Below, piece by piece: positions 30,975 through 43,429 of a stretch of DNA of 64,000 nt. Origin of the DNA: Sepiola atlantica (lineage: Eukaryota > Mollusca > Cephalopoda > Sepiida > Sepiolidae); the NCBI GenBank assembly GCA_963556195.1, contig OY744532.1:105107083-105171082 (forward strand), in the 5' to 3' direction. Under the pieces are notes generated by a model. That model saw only the letters and a list, made by a program, of their open reading frames with translations. It made no database searches and had not been told where the DNA came from. Positions within the stretch are counted from its first letter, which is position 1, and the number at the start of each line of letters is the position of its first letter. The translations under genes were made by a program, and so were the position numbers.

Positions 30975-31640
30975 TTATTTTTATTATTATTATTATTATT
31001 TTTATTATTATTTTTATTATTATTTTTATTATTATTTTTTCCTGATTCACTTTCTTCTTCTCCATCTTCTTCTTCAGTTTCTACTTCACTTTTTCTTTCA
31101 CTTTCTCTGTCACCCTCTCTTTCACCGTTTCCTTCGCTTTCTTTTTCTTCTTTATTTTTTCTTATTCTACGGCCTCTATTTACTCTGCCTTTTTTTCTTC
31201 GTCTTCTTCTTTCTCCTCCTCTTGCTTCTTACTTCTCCCTCCTTCATCCCTACTTCTTCCAATCTACTTCTTCTTCATCTTTTTATTCTTCTTCGCCTTC
31301 TCTTTCTTATCCTCCTCTTTTTTGCTCCTCCTTCACCTTCACCTTCTTTTTCTTCACCTTCTTCTATTTCTTCTTCTTCTTCACCTTCTTCTATTTCTTC
31401 TTCTTCTTCACCTTCTATTTTTTTCTTTTTCTTCTTCTTTTTCTTCTTCACCTTTTTCTTTTTATTTTTCTTCTTTTTCACTTTTTTCTTTTTATTCTTC
31501 TTCTTCTTCACCTTCTATTTCTTCTTTTTCTTCTTTCTTTTTCTTCTCGTTCACCTTCTGTTTTTTCTTCTTTTTGTTCTTTTTGTTCTTGTTCTTCTTC
31601 TTCTGGCGCTACCTATTCTTCTTCTTTCGTTTTCATTTCG
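30641..31640 (+). repeat. 1-kb polypyrimidine tract (TTC/TTA-rich)
   Basis: Almost purine-free on plus over roughly 1 kb, with a (TTC)n-(TTA)n core at 30890-31040. Three frames read as Phe/Leu/Ser/Tyr-only proteins of up to 316 residues, which is a composition artefact. Confidence 0.9.
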
Positions 31641-32083
31641 CTTCGTAATGAAGACTGGGATATGCAATAAAGAAACAGCAAGCGAACATAAAAAGCCCCC
31701 ACCACGAAATAACATATTAAATAAATAAATATATAAGTATATAAATTGGATGCAAATAGAATAGATTTAATAACAGAATAAAAGATGAAATCTAAAATGA
31801 AATAAACGTATGGGGGGATAGAAAATAAAATATGTTTAGCCAATTTCCCCCAAGAAATTGCGAAACGCCCATATAACGTGAAAGACTTGACAAGTTGATA
31901 AATGATGCTTTTGTGAATGGCGTCCATGTTGGATTTTGCTCCACGCGATGTTAATAAAGGATGTGAGTCTTCGGCAAACACTCTTCAAATGTGATACAGA
32001 CAAGTACATCATAAGCGGGGATCACGCGGAGGGGAGGCATTTATAAGCGATCAACGATGACATGACAGCCAACGAAATGTAAG

Positions 32084-32085
<2 letters not shown>
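31641..32085. other. no recognisable feature
   Basis: Ordinary AT-rich spacer between the pyrimidine tract and the (TA)n array. Confidence 0.5.

Positions 32086-32169
<84 letters not shown>
32086..32169. repeat. (TA)n microsatellite
   Basis: Forty-two TA units, with the MITE at 32170-32546 inserted at its right edge; the array resumes after the MITE (32547-32579). Confidence 0.97.
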
Positions 32170-32172
<3 letters not shown>

Positions 32173-32543
32173 GGTGGGCAAAAATAAGGGTCCTATTTTT
32201 AAAAATTCATAACTTTTTTATTTATTGATTTTTTTTTTTTTAGAATAAGTAAAGGACCCCTTCCGAAGCAAGCATGAGCCGTATTAGCCCTAAGGACCGT
32301 ACCCTCATTTAGAAAACATTATTTTTGCTTAAAAAACTCAAAACAGTGTAAAAAACAATACTTTAGTTTTTGTAAGTTTTAAGAAGTGTTTTTCGGCTAA
32401 AATTTGTTTTGTTTATTTCAAAAAATCTCGGAAGGGTCAGTCTACACACACATAAAGTTTGGTGAGTTTAACTTTTATTTTGTGGAAGTTATTCAAATTC
32501 AAGTTATTCAAATTTAAAGATAGGACCCTTATTTTGGCCCACC

Positions 32544-32546
<3 letters not shown>
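32170..32546. mobile_element. 377-bp mariner/Tc1-type MITE
   Basis: Left end CAGGGTGGGCAAAAATAAGG and the complement of the right end, CAGGGTGGGCCAAAATAAGG, match over about 27 of 29 bp including the following GTCCTAT. TA lies outside each end, the expected target duplication. The interior has no ORF. The first seven bases (CAGGGTG) match the intact element at 48671, but the rest of the TIR differs, so it was moved by a related but different transposase. Confidence 0.88.
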
Positions 32547-32579
<33 letters not shown>

Positions 32580-32582
<3 letters not shown>

Positions 32583-32920
32583 GTGTGTGTGTATTTAGGC
32601 AGCATTTTCTCATTCATGCAAACATTGTTAAAAATAACAGAATTCGTCTGTTTAATAATACCTTTTTTATTTCTTCAATTTTTCTGATGGTCTTTTTTGT
32701 ATTAAAAGTAACAAAAAAAATGTTCAACAGGTTTTACAGGTTTCACGAACGTTTTCAATTCTTCGTCGAACTATTTTCAGGTGTTGAAACAAATGAACAA
32801 AAAATCTGGAGAAAGAAGAAAATTTTTTAAAAGACAGCTGAGAAACGCGCAGAGAACGTTTTCGCATTGTTCCAGGAAGTCGTGTACGATTCAAATCTGT
32901 GGTGTCATCCAGCGTTGCTT
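32580..32920 (-). mobile_element. hammerhead-derived repeat, family H4, copy 2
   Basis: The minus strand carries the motif at 32744-32783, then about 150 nt of non-coding sequence, then (GT)n and (TA)n at its left. It is homologous to 2109-2330. Confidence 0.5.
32744..32783 (-). ncRNA. degenerate hammerhead motif (family H4)
   Basis: Minus strand: stem I arm CAC, core CTGAAAA (one core base off CUGANGA), stem II AGTTC-GACGAA-GAATT with five pairs, GAAA, minimal stem III AACGTT, C as H17, stem I arm GTG. Probably inactive because of the core change. Confidence 0.45.
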
Positions 32921-32941
32921 AAAAGAATATGAACTATCCAA

Positions 32942-32944
<3 letters not shown>

Positions 32945-33006
<62 letters not shown>
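32945..33006. repeat. (TA)n microsatellite
   Basis: Tail of the minus-strand retrozyme-like copy to its right. Confidence 0.95.
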
Positions 33007-33012
<6 letters not shown>

Positions 33013-33352
33013 GTATATATATATTTATAAATAAATATTAATTATTTATCACCTACAGACATCGATGTGTCATGCTTACGCGATCTTCAGTGCAGGAAGC
33101 TAATTCCCGACGGTCGACGGGCGCGAACTCCGATCTCAAATCGTCACTGATTCGCAGTCAAGTGACTTACCAGAAATTAGCTTGGAATTTAGGAGGAAAT
33201 TTAACTTTGTAAATACCAAATCGGCTGGTAGTAACAGCAAGCGGCGAATAGTGATCCAGAACAACGACAAATCGTGCTGAATCTCAGAATTAAGCTAGTA
33301 GTACTGCTTGTTATTAAATTAATTCTGAGTGCCCAGCCTTAGTAAAGGGGGC
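33007..33352 (-). mobile_element. retrozyme-like element, family R, copy 2
   Basis: A full-length minus-strand copy, about 345 bp, from AGCCCCCTTTACTAAGGC at its 5' end to the (TA)n at 32945-33006. It has the hammerhead at 33052-33096 and, about 40 nt upstream of that, a tRNA-like stretch with the B-box-like GAGTTCGCGCC. Non-coding. Confidence 0.7.
33052..33096 (-). ncRNA. hammerhead ribozyme motif, family R copy 2
   Basis: Stem I CCTGCA/TGTAGG pairs fully with one G-U, and the core CTGAAGA and stem III ACATCGATGT are intact. However, GAAA has become GACA and one stem II pair is lost, so this copy is predicted inactive. Confidence 0.7.
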
Positions 33353-33425
<73 letters not shown>

Positions 33426-33542
33426 GTCTATATATATATGTATATATATGTATATATACATGTCTAGATATATATATAAATATATATATGTATATATATA
33501 TGTATATATACATGTCTAGATATATATAAATATATATATATG

Positions 33543-33602
<60 letters not shown>

Positions 33603-33615
33603 ACTATATATATGT
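33353..33615. repeat. (TA)n/(TATG)n compound microsatellite
   Basis: Long TA runs interrupted by TATG and by three copies of ATACATGTCTA. Confidence 0.95.
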
Positions 33616-33757
33616 AAAAATAAAAATGGAATAAAGGATAAGCAATTCAACAACTAGCAATAATAAACTCAAAAACTCATTTCGTATAGTTCTCCGAAAT
33701 ATTTCAGTCGTCTATAATACGACCATTCTCAATCGATTGGTGAACTTTAATTAACTG

Positions 33758-33808
<51 letters not shown>

Positions 33809-34171
33809 AAAGAAGCTTTGAGTTATTTTAAACAAAAAGACAAAAAAAAGAAAATGCAGTTTAAATTCCCAGAGAAACTAACTAAATCCAAAATAGTGTA
33901 GTCATAAATAAATAATATATAATAGTAAGTAAATAAAATAAAAAGCGGGATTAAGTATCTAACAGTGAAACAAAAGCAGGAGACCTTAAAGTAAGCATAT
34001 AATATTAACACGGGGATCATCAGCTCTTTACCATGTAACTGTTTCGGAGATTTAAAAACAGGACAGTTATTTGCATGGCTCTCCAATGGTACAGATAAAA
34101 CTACCATTTCCCCAATAATCAAGTGTCGAAATAATTCAGCTTAAAATGTTACTTATATATACATAAATAAA
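33616..34171. other. AT-rich spacer with one (TA)n array
   Basis: A (TA)n lies at 33760-33804; the sequence before it (33616-33759) is probably a repeat copy ending in that tail. Nothing else is seen. Confidence 0.5.
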
Positions 34172-34180
34172 TAATAATAA

Positions 34181-34222
<42 letters not shown>
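34172..34222. repeat. (AAT)n microsatellite
   Basis: About 16 AAT units. Confidence 0.95.
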
Positions 34223-34223
<1 letters not shown>

Positions 34224-34258
34224 TACTACCCTTAAGACTACCGTGTGATATGGTAATT

Positions 34259-34260
<2 letters not shown>

Positions 34261-34315
<55 letters not shown>

Positions 34316-34326
34316 GTATATACATG

Positions 34327-34404
<78 letters not shown>
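34261..34404. repeat. (TA)n-(GA)n compound microsatellite
   Basis: TA units with TATG interruptions to 34368, then about 18 GA units. Confidence 0.95.
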
Positions 34405-34407
<3 letters not shown>

Positions 34408-35557
34408 TGCATTCTATAATGAAGATCAATATGCATTTATTTGTTTATGAAATATATAGGTTGAACTCCTTCGTAAAAATTCAGACATCCCCGATTTTTG
34501 TGAAAGTTTAACAATATGTATTGGACATCAATTAATAAATATTCCCAAAATCTCAGTTTCGTTTTAGTATTTAAATGGCACAACCACCCATGTCAAAATT
34601 CAAATATTTCAGATTTGCATTAAATTAAAGTAACTGTGGTTTTAACCCATTAAAATCCAAAGTAATTGCTGCGAAATTTTAATGGAGAATCACATTTTAT
34701 GATAAAAGTATAGATATTAGATAGGACAAATCTCACGACAATCAAATTTCATGTTCGTAGGTCAAATAGTCTAAACATGTAAAACGGATGCAAAAATTAA
34801 TAGACAGGCATAACACGTTTACATTAGTATAGACATAGAGAATCTAAAAACATATATCTTGCTGGATTTTTAAAGTCACACCCAAATAGCATTTAAGGTG
34901 ACAAATCAAACTCGAGTTCTGACTAGCCAAATTTCATTTGTTAATGTTGTACAGTGTTATTGGCAATATAATCACACATTCAGCTACAATTTATTTCCAA
35001 AACGATTATTATTATGAAAATTTTTAAAATAATAATTAATTTTAAATAAAGACTATAATAGTAGGAGATTTAAAATGTGAACACAAAAAAAAATTAAAAA
35101 CTAACATGACTGCAGTGCATCCAGGGCAACGCCGGATAGGGGCAGCTAGTACTACGAACGGATCAAACAGGGATAGCAACGTGCCGCTCGTATTATGATA
35201 GATTTATTAATATTTAGTATATTCATTTATTTTCTATTGTATTCTATTTATTCATATTTACAACCAAGTTTACCTCCATATTTTCTCGTGTTTATCCTAT
35301 GAAGGCATCACGTTCACGATGGAATAAAGATGTCCGCTTGTTGCGTTAGTCATTCTGGCTGTATTGTCTTCCGGTGGCGTTTTCTCTCATGCTGTATCAG
35401 ACACATTCTCTACCACACGTTGATATCGAATGGACAATGATTCCCAGATGGTAGGAAGATCTTTGTCGTAAATATTGTCACGCAAATAGAATTCGGTGAA
35501 TATGTCACGTGATACGTGTAATGTTATCGAATGGAAAGGTGATTAAAAGGTAATATC

Positions 35558-35560
<3 letters not shown>
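34405..35560. other. spacer with Helitron-like 3' end
   Basis: At 35119-35148 the plus strand has hairpin ATCC-AGGGCAACGCC-GGAT and, about 10 nt later, CTAG before a T. Hairpin plus CTRR before T is the Helitron 3' signature. No matching 5' TC end was found. The rest is AT-rich with no gene. Confidence 0.4.
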
Positions 35561-35590
<30 letters not shown>

Positions 35591-37300
35591 AAGAAGAAGG
35601 AAAAAATAAACGGATTATAAATCAATTAAGATATAAACAAGGAAAATTGGGTAAGAAAGAAAAAAGAAAAGAAAGAAAGAAAGAAAAAGAAGCAAATAAT
35701 TAATGAAAAAAGAAATGTAGAAAAAAGAAAAAAAAGAAATTAATGAATAAAACGAAAAACGAAAGAGAAGAAGGAAAGAAATCAATTAGGAAAAAAAATT
35801 TAAAAATTAATTAATTAATTAATAAAGAAGAGAGAAAAAGAAAGAAAGAAATTAATTATAAAAAGAAAGAAACAGTAGAAAAAATTAATGAATAAAGATA
35901 GAAAGAATAGAGAAACAAGAAATAAATGAATTAATAAAAAGAAGAAGACATCAATTGATGAACCAAGAACGAAATAAAAGAGTGGAAATGAGAAAAGAAC
36001 GTATAGAAAGATGTAAACATGAATGAGAAAGAAAGAAAATAGAAAAAAGAAAAACAGAAAGTTATTAATGAATATAAAAATGAAGGAAAAGACGAATGAA
36101 CGAACTTTCTGGTAATGAGTAAAGAAATGAATAAAAAAAATAAACGAAGGGAAATAAATAAACGGAAGAAATTTATCAATAAAGAAATAGAAAATAGAAG
36201 AAAGAAAGATTCCAAAACGTAGAAATGAATGAATAAACGAATGCATTGATAAATAATGTAATAGTGAAAGAAAGAATGAGAAAATAATAGAGAAATTAAT
36301 AAAGGAAAAAGATAGAAATCAATGAAAAAATGAATGAACTAATGAATTCATGAATAATAAAAGAAAAAACAAAGAAATATGACAATTGATAAAGAAACAA
36401 AGAAATAGGACAATTGATAAAGAAACAAAGAAATAGGAAAATTGGTAAAGAAACAAAGAAATACGACAATTGGTAAAGAAACAAAAAAATACGACAATTG
36501 GTAAAAAAACAAAGAAATATGACAATTGGTAAAGAAACAAAGAAATGTGACAATTGGTAAAGAAACAAAGAAATGGGACAATTTGTAAAGAAACAAAGAA
36601 ATAGGACAATTGATAAAGAAACAAAGAAATAGGACAATTGGTAAAAAAACAAAGAAATATGACAATTGGTAAAGAAACAAAGAAATGGGAAAATTGGTAA
36701 AGAAACAAAGAAATACGACAATTGGTAAAGAAACAAAAAAATACGACAATTGGTAAAAAAACAAAGAAATATGACAATTGGTAAAGAAACAAAGAAATAT
36801 GACAATTGGTAACGAAACAAAGAAAAGGAATATAAAACAATAAAGTAATAAATGATGAATAATGAAATAAAAAGAAAATAAGGAAGACAAAAGAAAGAAA
36901 AAACTATAAAACATCAAACAAATAAACCAATGAATTGATGAATAATGAATTAAAAAAGAAAAAAGGCAAAAAAAAGAAAAAGCAAATAAAAGTAATACAA
37001 AACAATAAATTAATTCAAAACGGAAGAAATATAGAAGAAAGGCTTTATTTTCTTTGATTCAGTTTGGTTTGGGTTTTTGTTCACGGCATATCAACCTCAG
37101 TGGACCATGGAATGACGAAAGCAAGAATGGAATAAAGCGCTGCATGGTGAAATGGACACGGATGGAAATATATATGAATGACAAAATGAATGAATGATAA
37201 AACGGGTAAGATTAGGGATAAAAAGGAAAGACTAAAGAAAGAAAAGAAAGAAAACAATAAAGGCGAAAGGAAGAGAGAACTAAAATTGACAAAGTATGGG
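35561..37300. repeat. 1.7-kb purine/A-rich tract
   Basis: It starts with (GAA)n (35561-35600) and continues as irregular AAAGAAAG/GAATAAAT sequence. Minus-strand Phe/Ser/Leu frames are compositional. It contains the 28-bp minisatellite. Confidence 0.85.
36360..36833. repeat. 28-bp minisatellite, about 17 units
   Basis: The unit is AAAGAAACAAAGAAATA plus GACAATTGGT. Because 28 is not divisible by three, all three minus frames read the same motif family, giving three overlapping spurious 173-189-residue frames. Confidence 0.95.
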
Positions 37301-39156
37301 ACGAGGGTGACCGAGAAATAAAGTGTCATCTCTATATCAATAAAATTGAGAGACCATTTCTCGTGTGTCTGTTTAAGTACGTACTTTTGAAATGGAAGTA
37401 AGTAAGAGAGAAAGTGAGAGATAAAGAAAGGGTTACAAAAACTCATAATCCAAGATGTGGGACAGAAATGAATATAAAAAAGCGAAGAAATAGTAGAATA
37501 CTTGTGATTGCTCTTGAATTTTTTTCTGGAATCAGAATCTTACAAAGGGGCATCGTTGTGAGATTGCTCAGCGTAGTACACATGGTGTCTTGTTCTTGGA
37601 GAAATCAATAAACTGAACCCAGTGTTGAACAGCATTTTAGCTTGAAGCCTACCATCCTGAAAAATCATCATCTGCTCTCTTAAATTGTCCTTACAGGTGT
37701 GAGACGCGATGTTACCAGCCGACTAGAGATCGCAAATGCCACCGGTTATGAAAGCCATGTATTTAAGGAAATGTACCACTGGCTCAAATGACTCAGGTAT
37801 AGAAGAAGCTTAATCAGTCATGTCCAGTCCCTAACAACAACTCAGTGAGAAACCAGACTATGACTAAAAAGCTAGAAAATTACAAAGATAGACATAGGAA
37901 TCTCTCCTTCTGATTCCCCTTTTTGGGGCTCAGAAGCACTGTGCGTCCAGTCAAAGACATGCAATCGCCTGAAAACAGAAATGTGTTGGTCAAATGCGCT
38001 ATGGCCAGATAGGACTATAAAACCGACCCTATCATGTAGAGAAGAGGACAATACGAGGAAGCATTGTCTTAGATACCATTCTACTTCTAAAGAAGTGCAA
38101 CTTGAAAGATCTTTCTGAGTTCAATAATAATGCAAAAGACTATGTAAAGAAATGGTAAACTGGCGAATCACTTCATGATTCGAAGACACGAAAAGAAAAG
38201 GTTAAAAAGATAAATAAAAAAAATAAATTGTTTGAATCATCTCAGTCGTTTTTCTTCAAAAACATCTTATAGCGAAGAGATCTTCACGCGAAAATTTCTA
38301 GATCTGATTTTTACGTGCTTACCCTGGGGCATCAGAAAATCACTTGACGTTCACAAAGAAACATATAAGAGCGTCTACAGAGAAGTGTTGGTGGTAGTAG
38401 TCAATGGGAAACTGATGCTTATTGAGAACCTGAAGGGCATTGTGTAATCGTTGTTAGGTGTATTCACTTTCAAGTTAGTTTCTGATCCTAAACAGAATCT
38501 GATTAAACCTATGCAAACAACGTCTAAAAGTCATTCATACGTTTATTACAAAAACAATGACAAAATAATATTCAGCACCCAGTTCAGAAAATGAAATTAA
38601 ACTAAAAATAATGAAACAATTTACTTGTTTAATACATTAGAACATAAATTAAGTATTAAATTCAAGATAATATGATATTGTAATAATTTCACGACAACAA
38701 TAAATTTTACACATGTTTCTAGAGGAGTCGGAGGCAGACAGATGGTAATACAGGCTGATATAACGAACACCTCTTTTCATCAAAAAAGATGAAGAGAAAC
38801 AAATCCAACTGCAATGTCGAGAAAAATATCATTAGGTAAATGGCATTTGGCCGATTAGAGCTTTCATTAAACATAGGAATAAAAACTATAAATTTATTAT
38901 TCAATTCTATAGTCCGTTTACAAACTTTTTCTAATTAACTACCTAACCTAGACTATTACAGCCAACTTGTTTAAAGGGTAAAAGTTAAGGTTAGGATTAA
39001 GCTTAGGGTTAGTCCATTTCTAAGGGCAAAAATTGATGGACTACCTGCATTTGTCAAAACTTGATACCTATCAACATTCACAAGACATAACAGGATCACA
39101 GAATGTAATATTTCTTGATTCTATTTTATCACTAGCTCAACCTCGTGGAAACCCTG
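37301..39156. other. spacer, no gene recognised
   Basis: AT-rich. The stretch 37680-38450 is less biased and has short frames without motifs. Scattered TTAGGGTTAG lies near 39000. Confidence 0.5.
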
Positions 39157-40690
39157 ATTCTAACCACCACCATGCCAATGATATAAACCCTAACCCTAAC
39201 CGCCACCATGCCAATGATATAAACCTTAACCACCACCATGCCAATGATATAAACCCTAACCCTAACGACTATGCCAATGATATAAACCCTAACCCTAAAC
39301 CCTAACAACCACCATGTCAATGATATAAATCCTAACCCTAACCACCATGCCAATGATATAAACTATAATCCTAACCACCACCATGCCAATGATATAAACT
39401 ATAATCCTAACCACCACCATGCCAATGATATAAACTATAATCCTAACCACCACCATGCCAATGATATAAACCCTAACCGCCACCATGCCAATGATATAAA
39501 CCTTAACCACCACCATGCCAATGATATAAACCCTAACCCTAACGACTATGCCAATGATATAAACCCTAACCCTAACAACCACCATGTCAATGATATAAAT
39601 CCTAACCCTAACCACCATGCCAATGATATAAACTATAATCCTAACCACCACCATGCCAATGATATAAACTATAATCCTAACCACCACCATGCCAATGATA
39701 TAAACTATAATCCTAACCACCACCATGCCAATGATATAAACTATAATCCTAACCACCACCATGCCAATGATATAAACTATAATCCTAACCACCACCATGC
39801 CAATGATATAAACTATAATCCTAACCCTAACCACCATGCCAATGATATAAACTATAATCCTAACCACCACCATGCCAATGATATAAACTATAATCCTAAC
39901 CACCACCATGCCAATGATATAAACTATAATCCTAACCACCACCATGCCAATGATATAAACTATAATCCTAACCACCACCATGCCAATGATATAAACTATA
40001 ATCCTAACCACCACCATGCCAATGATATAAACTATAATCCTAACCACCACCATGCCAATGATATAAACTATAATCCTAACCACCACCATGCCAATGATAT
40101 AAACTATAATCCTAACCACCACCATGCCAATGATATAAACTATAATCCTAACCCTAACCACCATGCCAATGATATAAACTATAATCCTAACCACCACCAT
40201 GCCAATGATATAAACTATAATCCTAACCACCACCATGCCAATGATATAAACTATAATCCTAACCACCACCATGCCAATGATATAAACTATAATCCTAACC
40301 ACCACCATGCCAATGATATAAACTATAATCCTAACCACCACCATGCCAATGATATAACCCCTAACCCTAAATACCACCATGCCAATGATATAAACCCTAA
40401 TCCTAACAACCACCATGCCAATGATATAAACCCTAACCGCCACCATGCCAATGATATAAACCCTAACCGCCACCATGCCAATGATATAAACCCTAACCGC
40501 CACCATGCCAATGATATAAACTCTTACCCTAACAACCATGTCAATTATATAAACCCTAACAACTATGCCAATGATATAAACCCTAACCCTTACCGCCACC
40601 ATGCCAATGATATAAACCCTGACCCTAATCCTAAACCCTAACAACCACCATGCCAATGATATAAACGCTAACCCTGACCCTAACCTCGTG
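39157..40690. repeat. 36-bp minisatellite with telomere-like CCTAACCC segments, about 42 units
   Basis: Common unit: CCACCACCATGCCAATGATA, then TAAACTATAATCCTAA. Many units carry extra CCCTAACCC. As 36 is divisible by three, one minus frame stays open for 490 codons and encodes a 12-residue repeat (VRIIVYIIGMVV type). I treat it as spurious: the frame's openness follows from the period, and unit edges show non-triplet variants elsewhere. Confidence 0.95.
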
Positions 40691-41098
40691 GAAACTCCAC
40701 AAAATTTGAATAAGTTACTCTTAATAATAATATTCCTTTTAAAATAATAAATGCCTGTTAGAGTCAATACTATTAAGAAACATGTACTATTTTCCCTTCT
40801 GTAAAACTAGGTATTATTTAAAAGAAATAAAACGAATGTGCAGCTTCTTTATTTGGTTAAAATCGTAGCAATTTGATTCTTTTTTATTAATAAATGTTCT
40901 ATCTTCTTATCGTAAAAATAATCGTCAGCTAAATATTCGGCAAATCAATAAAACGAATGTGACTTTCTGAAATGTATTTATTTAAGATTTCTTTAGTCGA
41001 CAGGAAGAATTTATTTTAAAATGGGTAAAGTCGGAATTGTTTTGTTCTGCTGATCGAACGATCTCATTTCTTACGGTGTGAAGAAGAAGAAGAAGAAG

Positions 41099-41129
<31 letters not shown>

Positions 41130-43241
41130 ACAGGAAAGGAAAAAATTAGGGTTTTCAAAAAACAGAAGGAAATATTTACTAAAAAAACAAAGAAAAAGAT
41201 AATGGAGAAAGAAAAAGAAAAGAAAGCGAGCAGGTAGAAAAAAATAAAGTGTTAATAAAGAAATATTAGAAAAAAGATTAGGGTTAGGGTTAAGATAAGA
41301 GACAGAAGAAAAAATAAGTTAGAAGTAAAACGGAAATAAATAAAGATAGAGGAAACAGAAGAACGAAATAAAAGAAAAGAAAAAAATTAATAAAAGAAAC
41401 TATCAAAGAAAAGAGAATAAAATAAAGAAAGAAAATAAACAAAGACGACGAAATTGTATGAAACGTGGATACAAACTAAGTGGAGAAAGAAACAAATAAA
41501 GAAAGTGTAACAATAAGACGAATACAAAAACTTACCAGTTTCGAAGGGTATGAGATGTTTCGCGTGTCGGGCACCCGTTTTCCAGTGAATAAAGAACTTG
41601 CGTGTATAATTGCAGTGAAACTAAGGTTTAAGCATGAACCATTTATTTGCATGTGTAGAGACGAACTGCATTTATAAAAAACAAGTTAAAAGCAGACAAA
41701 GCGTCGAATTTCGGAAGGCTGAGAGATAGCATTGATGTTCGACATTTTTTAGTGTTTATTACGATTTTGTTTGAAGAGGAGTTCGTTCTGAAGTTTAGAC
41801 CACCATTGTATCTTCAATGCAGGAAGTTTACACGCATTCTTTTTCTTACAAAAAGAATGAAGAAAGAAAAAGAAAGAACGAAGCAAACACAGGAAGACAA
41901 ACAAATCTATAAAAAAAGATAGGAAAACTAGTTGATATAAAAGAATCGACCAAAACAAAGCCAAAAATGAGCTCACAATACCTGTAACAGCAAGCAAACT
42001 GGAGTAAAGAATTTCGGACACGAATTATACTGATGAATATGTATTTATTTGCGCGCACGTGGCTAACGATGAACTATAACATCTTTTCACCGTAAAACTG
42101 GAAATACATGAAAATAAACAAGTCTTACAAACATGTTCTAAGACAAAACAAAGCAAATTATAAAAGAGTAAACATTCAAATAGGTTTAGAGAACTATGCG
42201 TTGCTTACCTCTATTTTTGCCAAGCTACATGCCCCAGAGCCAACGTCCATCACAAGCGGAACAAACGTCCGACTCCCATGTTGACTAATTCGAAAAGACC
42301 GCCTCTGGGTAAGCAGACGGTGTAGAGGCACGATAGTTACCCTGTGCGCATGTCTTCCGGAAGAGGACGGTGCTGAATACAAAATGTCCCCTTCCTGAAT
42401 TATGACCGGCCAACATGTGAGACTCGTACGTTTACAATACCAGACCTAAAAGTTTAACTATGATGTAAAGAAAAGTCGTATTTCTTTCTGCCTGTTTGTG
42501 TGGTTGGCTAAAACAACCAAAGGTAACCCCACAAACTTGACATATTCCGACTTAGTATCACCCCGAGCTGGTTATGGTAAAACAAAATACTCTAATATTC
42601 ATTCGCTTAAGTTAACCAGTGACTAAATTAAAACACTGGCAGTGAGTAAAACGATTTTTTTCTTTCATTATTACTGGTGAAAGCGAACAGAACCAGACGC
42701 AAACAGTGAGTTGCTGATGAATTTATTAAGAAAGAAAAAACAGAAAAAATGAAAGACAGAAGCATAGTCTCAGTTGGTGGAAACAACGTGTCGCTAGTGG
42801 ACCTTTGTTATCTAGTATACTTTTCTCCGCTTACACTGTAGTCAAATCAATAACATGTTATCCACTGGAACTTTATCACGTAGTAAATTTTCTTATCAAA
42901 ACACAGTATTCAATGGAAAAAAGTATATCCGTGACTGGACCTTAATAGCGTAGTGGACTTTTCTCTAACAACATCGTTTTTAATCCTGATCTTTATCGCT
43001 CAATGTTCTTATCCTTCCGGGTGATGAAACGCATTCTGTCGACTTATTCTGTCTATTATGACTGGCAAAGAACGTCGGTCACACGTGGTCGATGCGTATG
43101 AATAGTCTAGTTCCAGCGCACACTTGTTCTTTGTTCTCTTTTATTGCGTCTATGAAGTAAGCTAAGTCTATTTCCACTACTCGATCCAGGTTCCGCTACA
43201 GTTTAATATTTTATTTCTTGTTTTTATTATTTTAGCTGAAA
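40691..43241. other. AT-rich spacer
   Basis: A (GAA)n-(CAA)n microsatellite lies at 41083-41131. Purine-rich stretches occur at 41140-41470. No gene recognised. Confidence 0.5.
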
Positions 43242-43357
43242 TCTACTAATAAATGAGAAAGGGGACGAGCGACGAAGAGAGGGAGAGAAATAACAAGAAT
43301 TTAAACTCTTCGATTTTCTTAGCCAGGACACCGGGCAACGTCGGATAGCTTTTCTGG
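43242..43357 (+). mobile_element. candidate 116-bp mini-Helitron
   Basis: It starts TCTACTAATAAATG after an A, has a terminal hairpin CCGGGCAACGTCGG at 43331-43344, and ends CTGG before a T. TC start, subterminal hairpin, CTRR end and insertion between A and T all fit Helitrons. It is very short and I have no second full copy. Confidence 0.35.
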
Positions 43358-43429
43358 TTTAGAATACATTGTAAAAAAATACTGTAGCAAGGGGTTTTGC
43401 GGGAAAAGATGTTCGGGTAAAAGAGGGGC

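Noticed and set aside
30720..31728. Two plus-strand frames of 287 and 316 codons
   Set aside because: Phe/Leu/Ser/Tyr-only translations of the polypyrimidine tract.
36296..36917. Three overlapping minus-strand frames of 173-189 codons
   Set aside because: All are readings of the 28-bp minisatellite in different frames.
39295..40767. 490-codon minus-strand open frame
   Set aside because: It coincides with the 36-bp array; a stop-free unit whose length is a multiple of three gives this automatically, and the predicted protein is a 12-residue repeat.
42194..42382. 62-codon minus-strand frame
   Set aside because: Short, no motif, no splice or initiation context.
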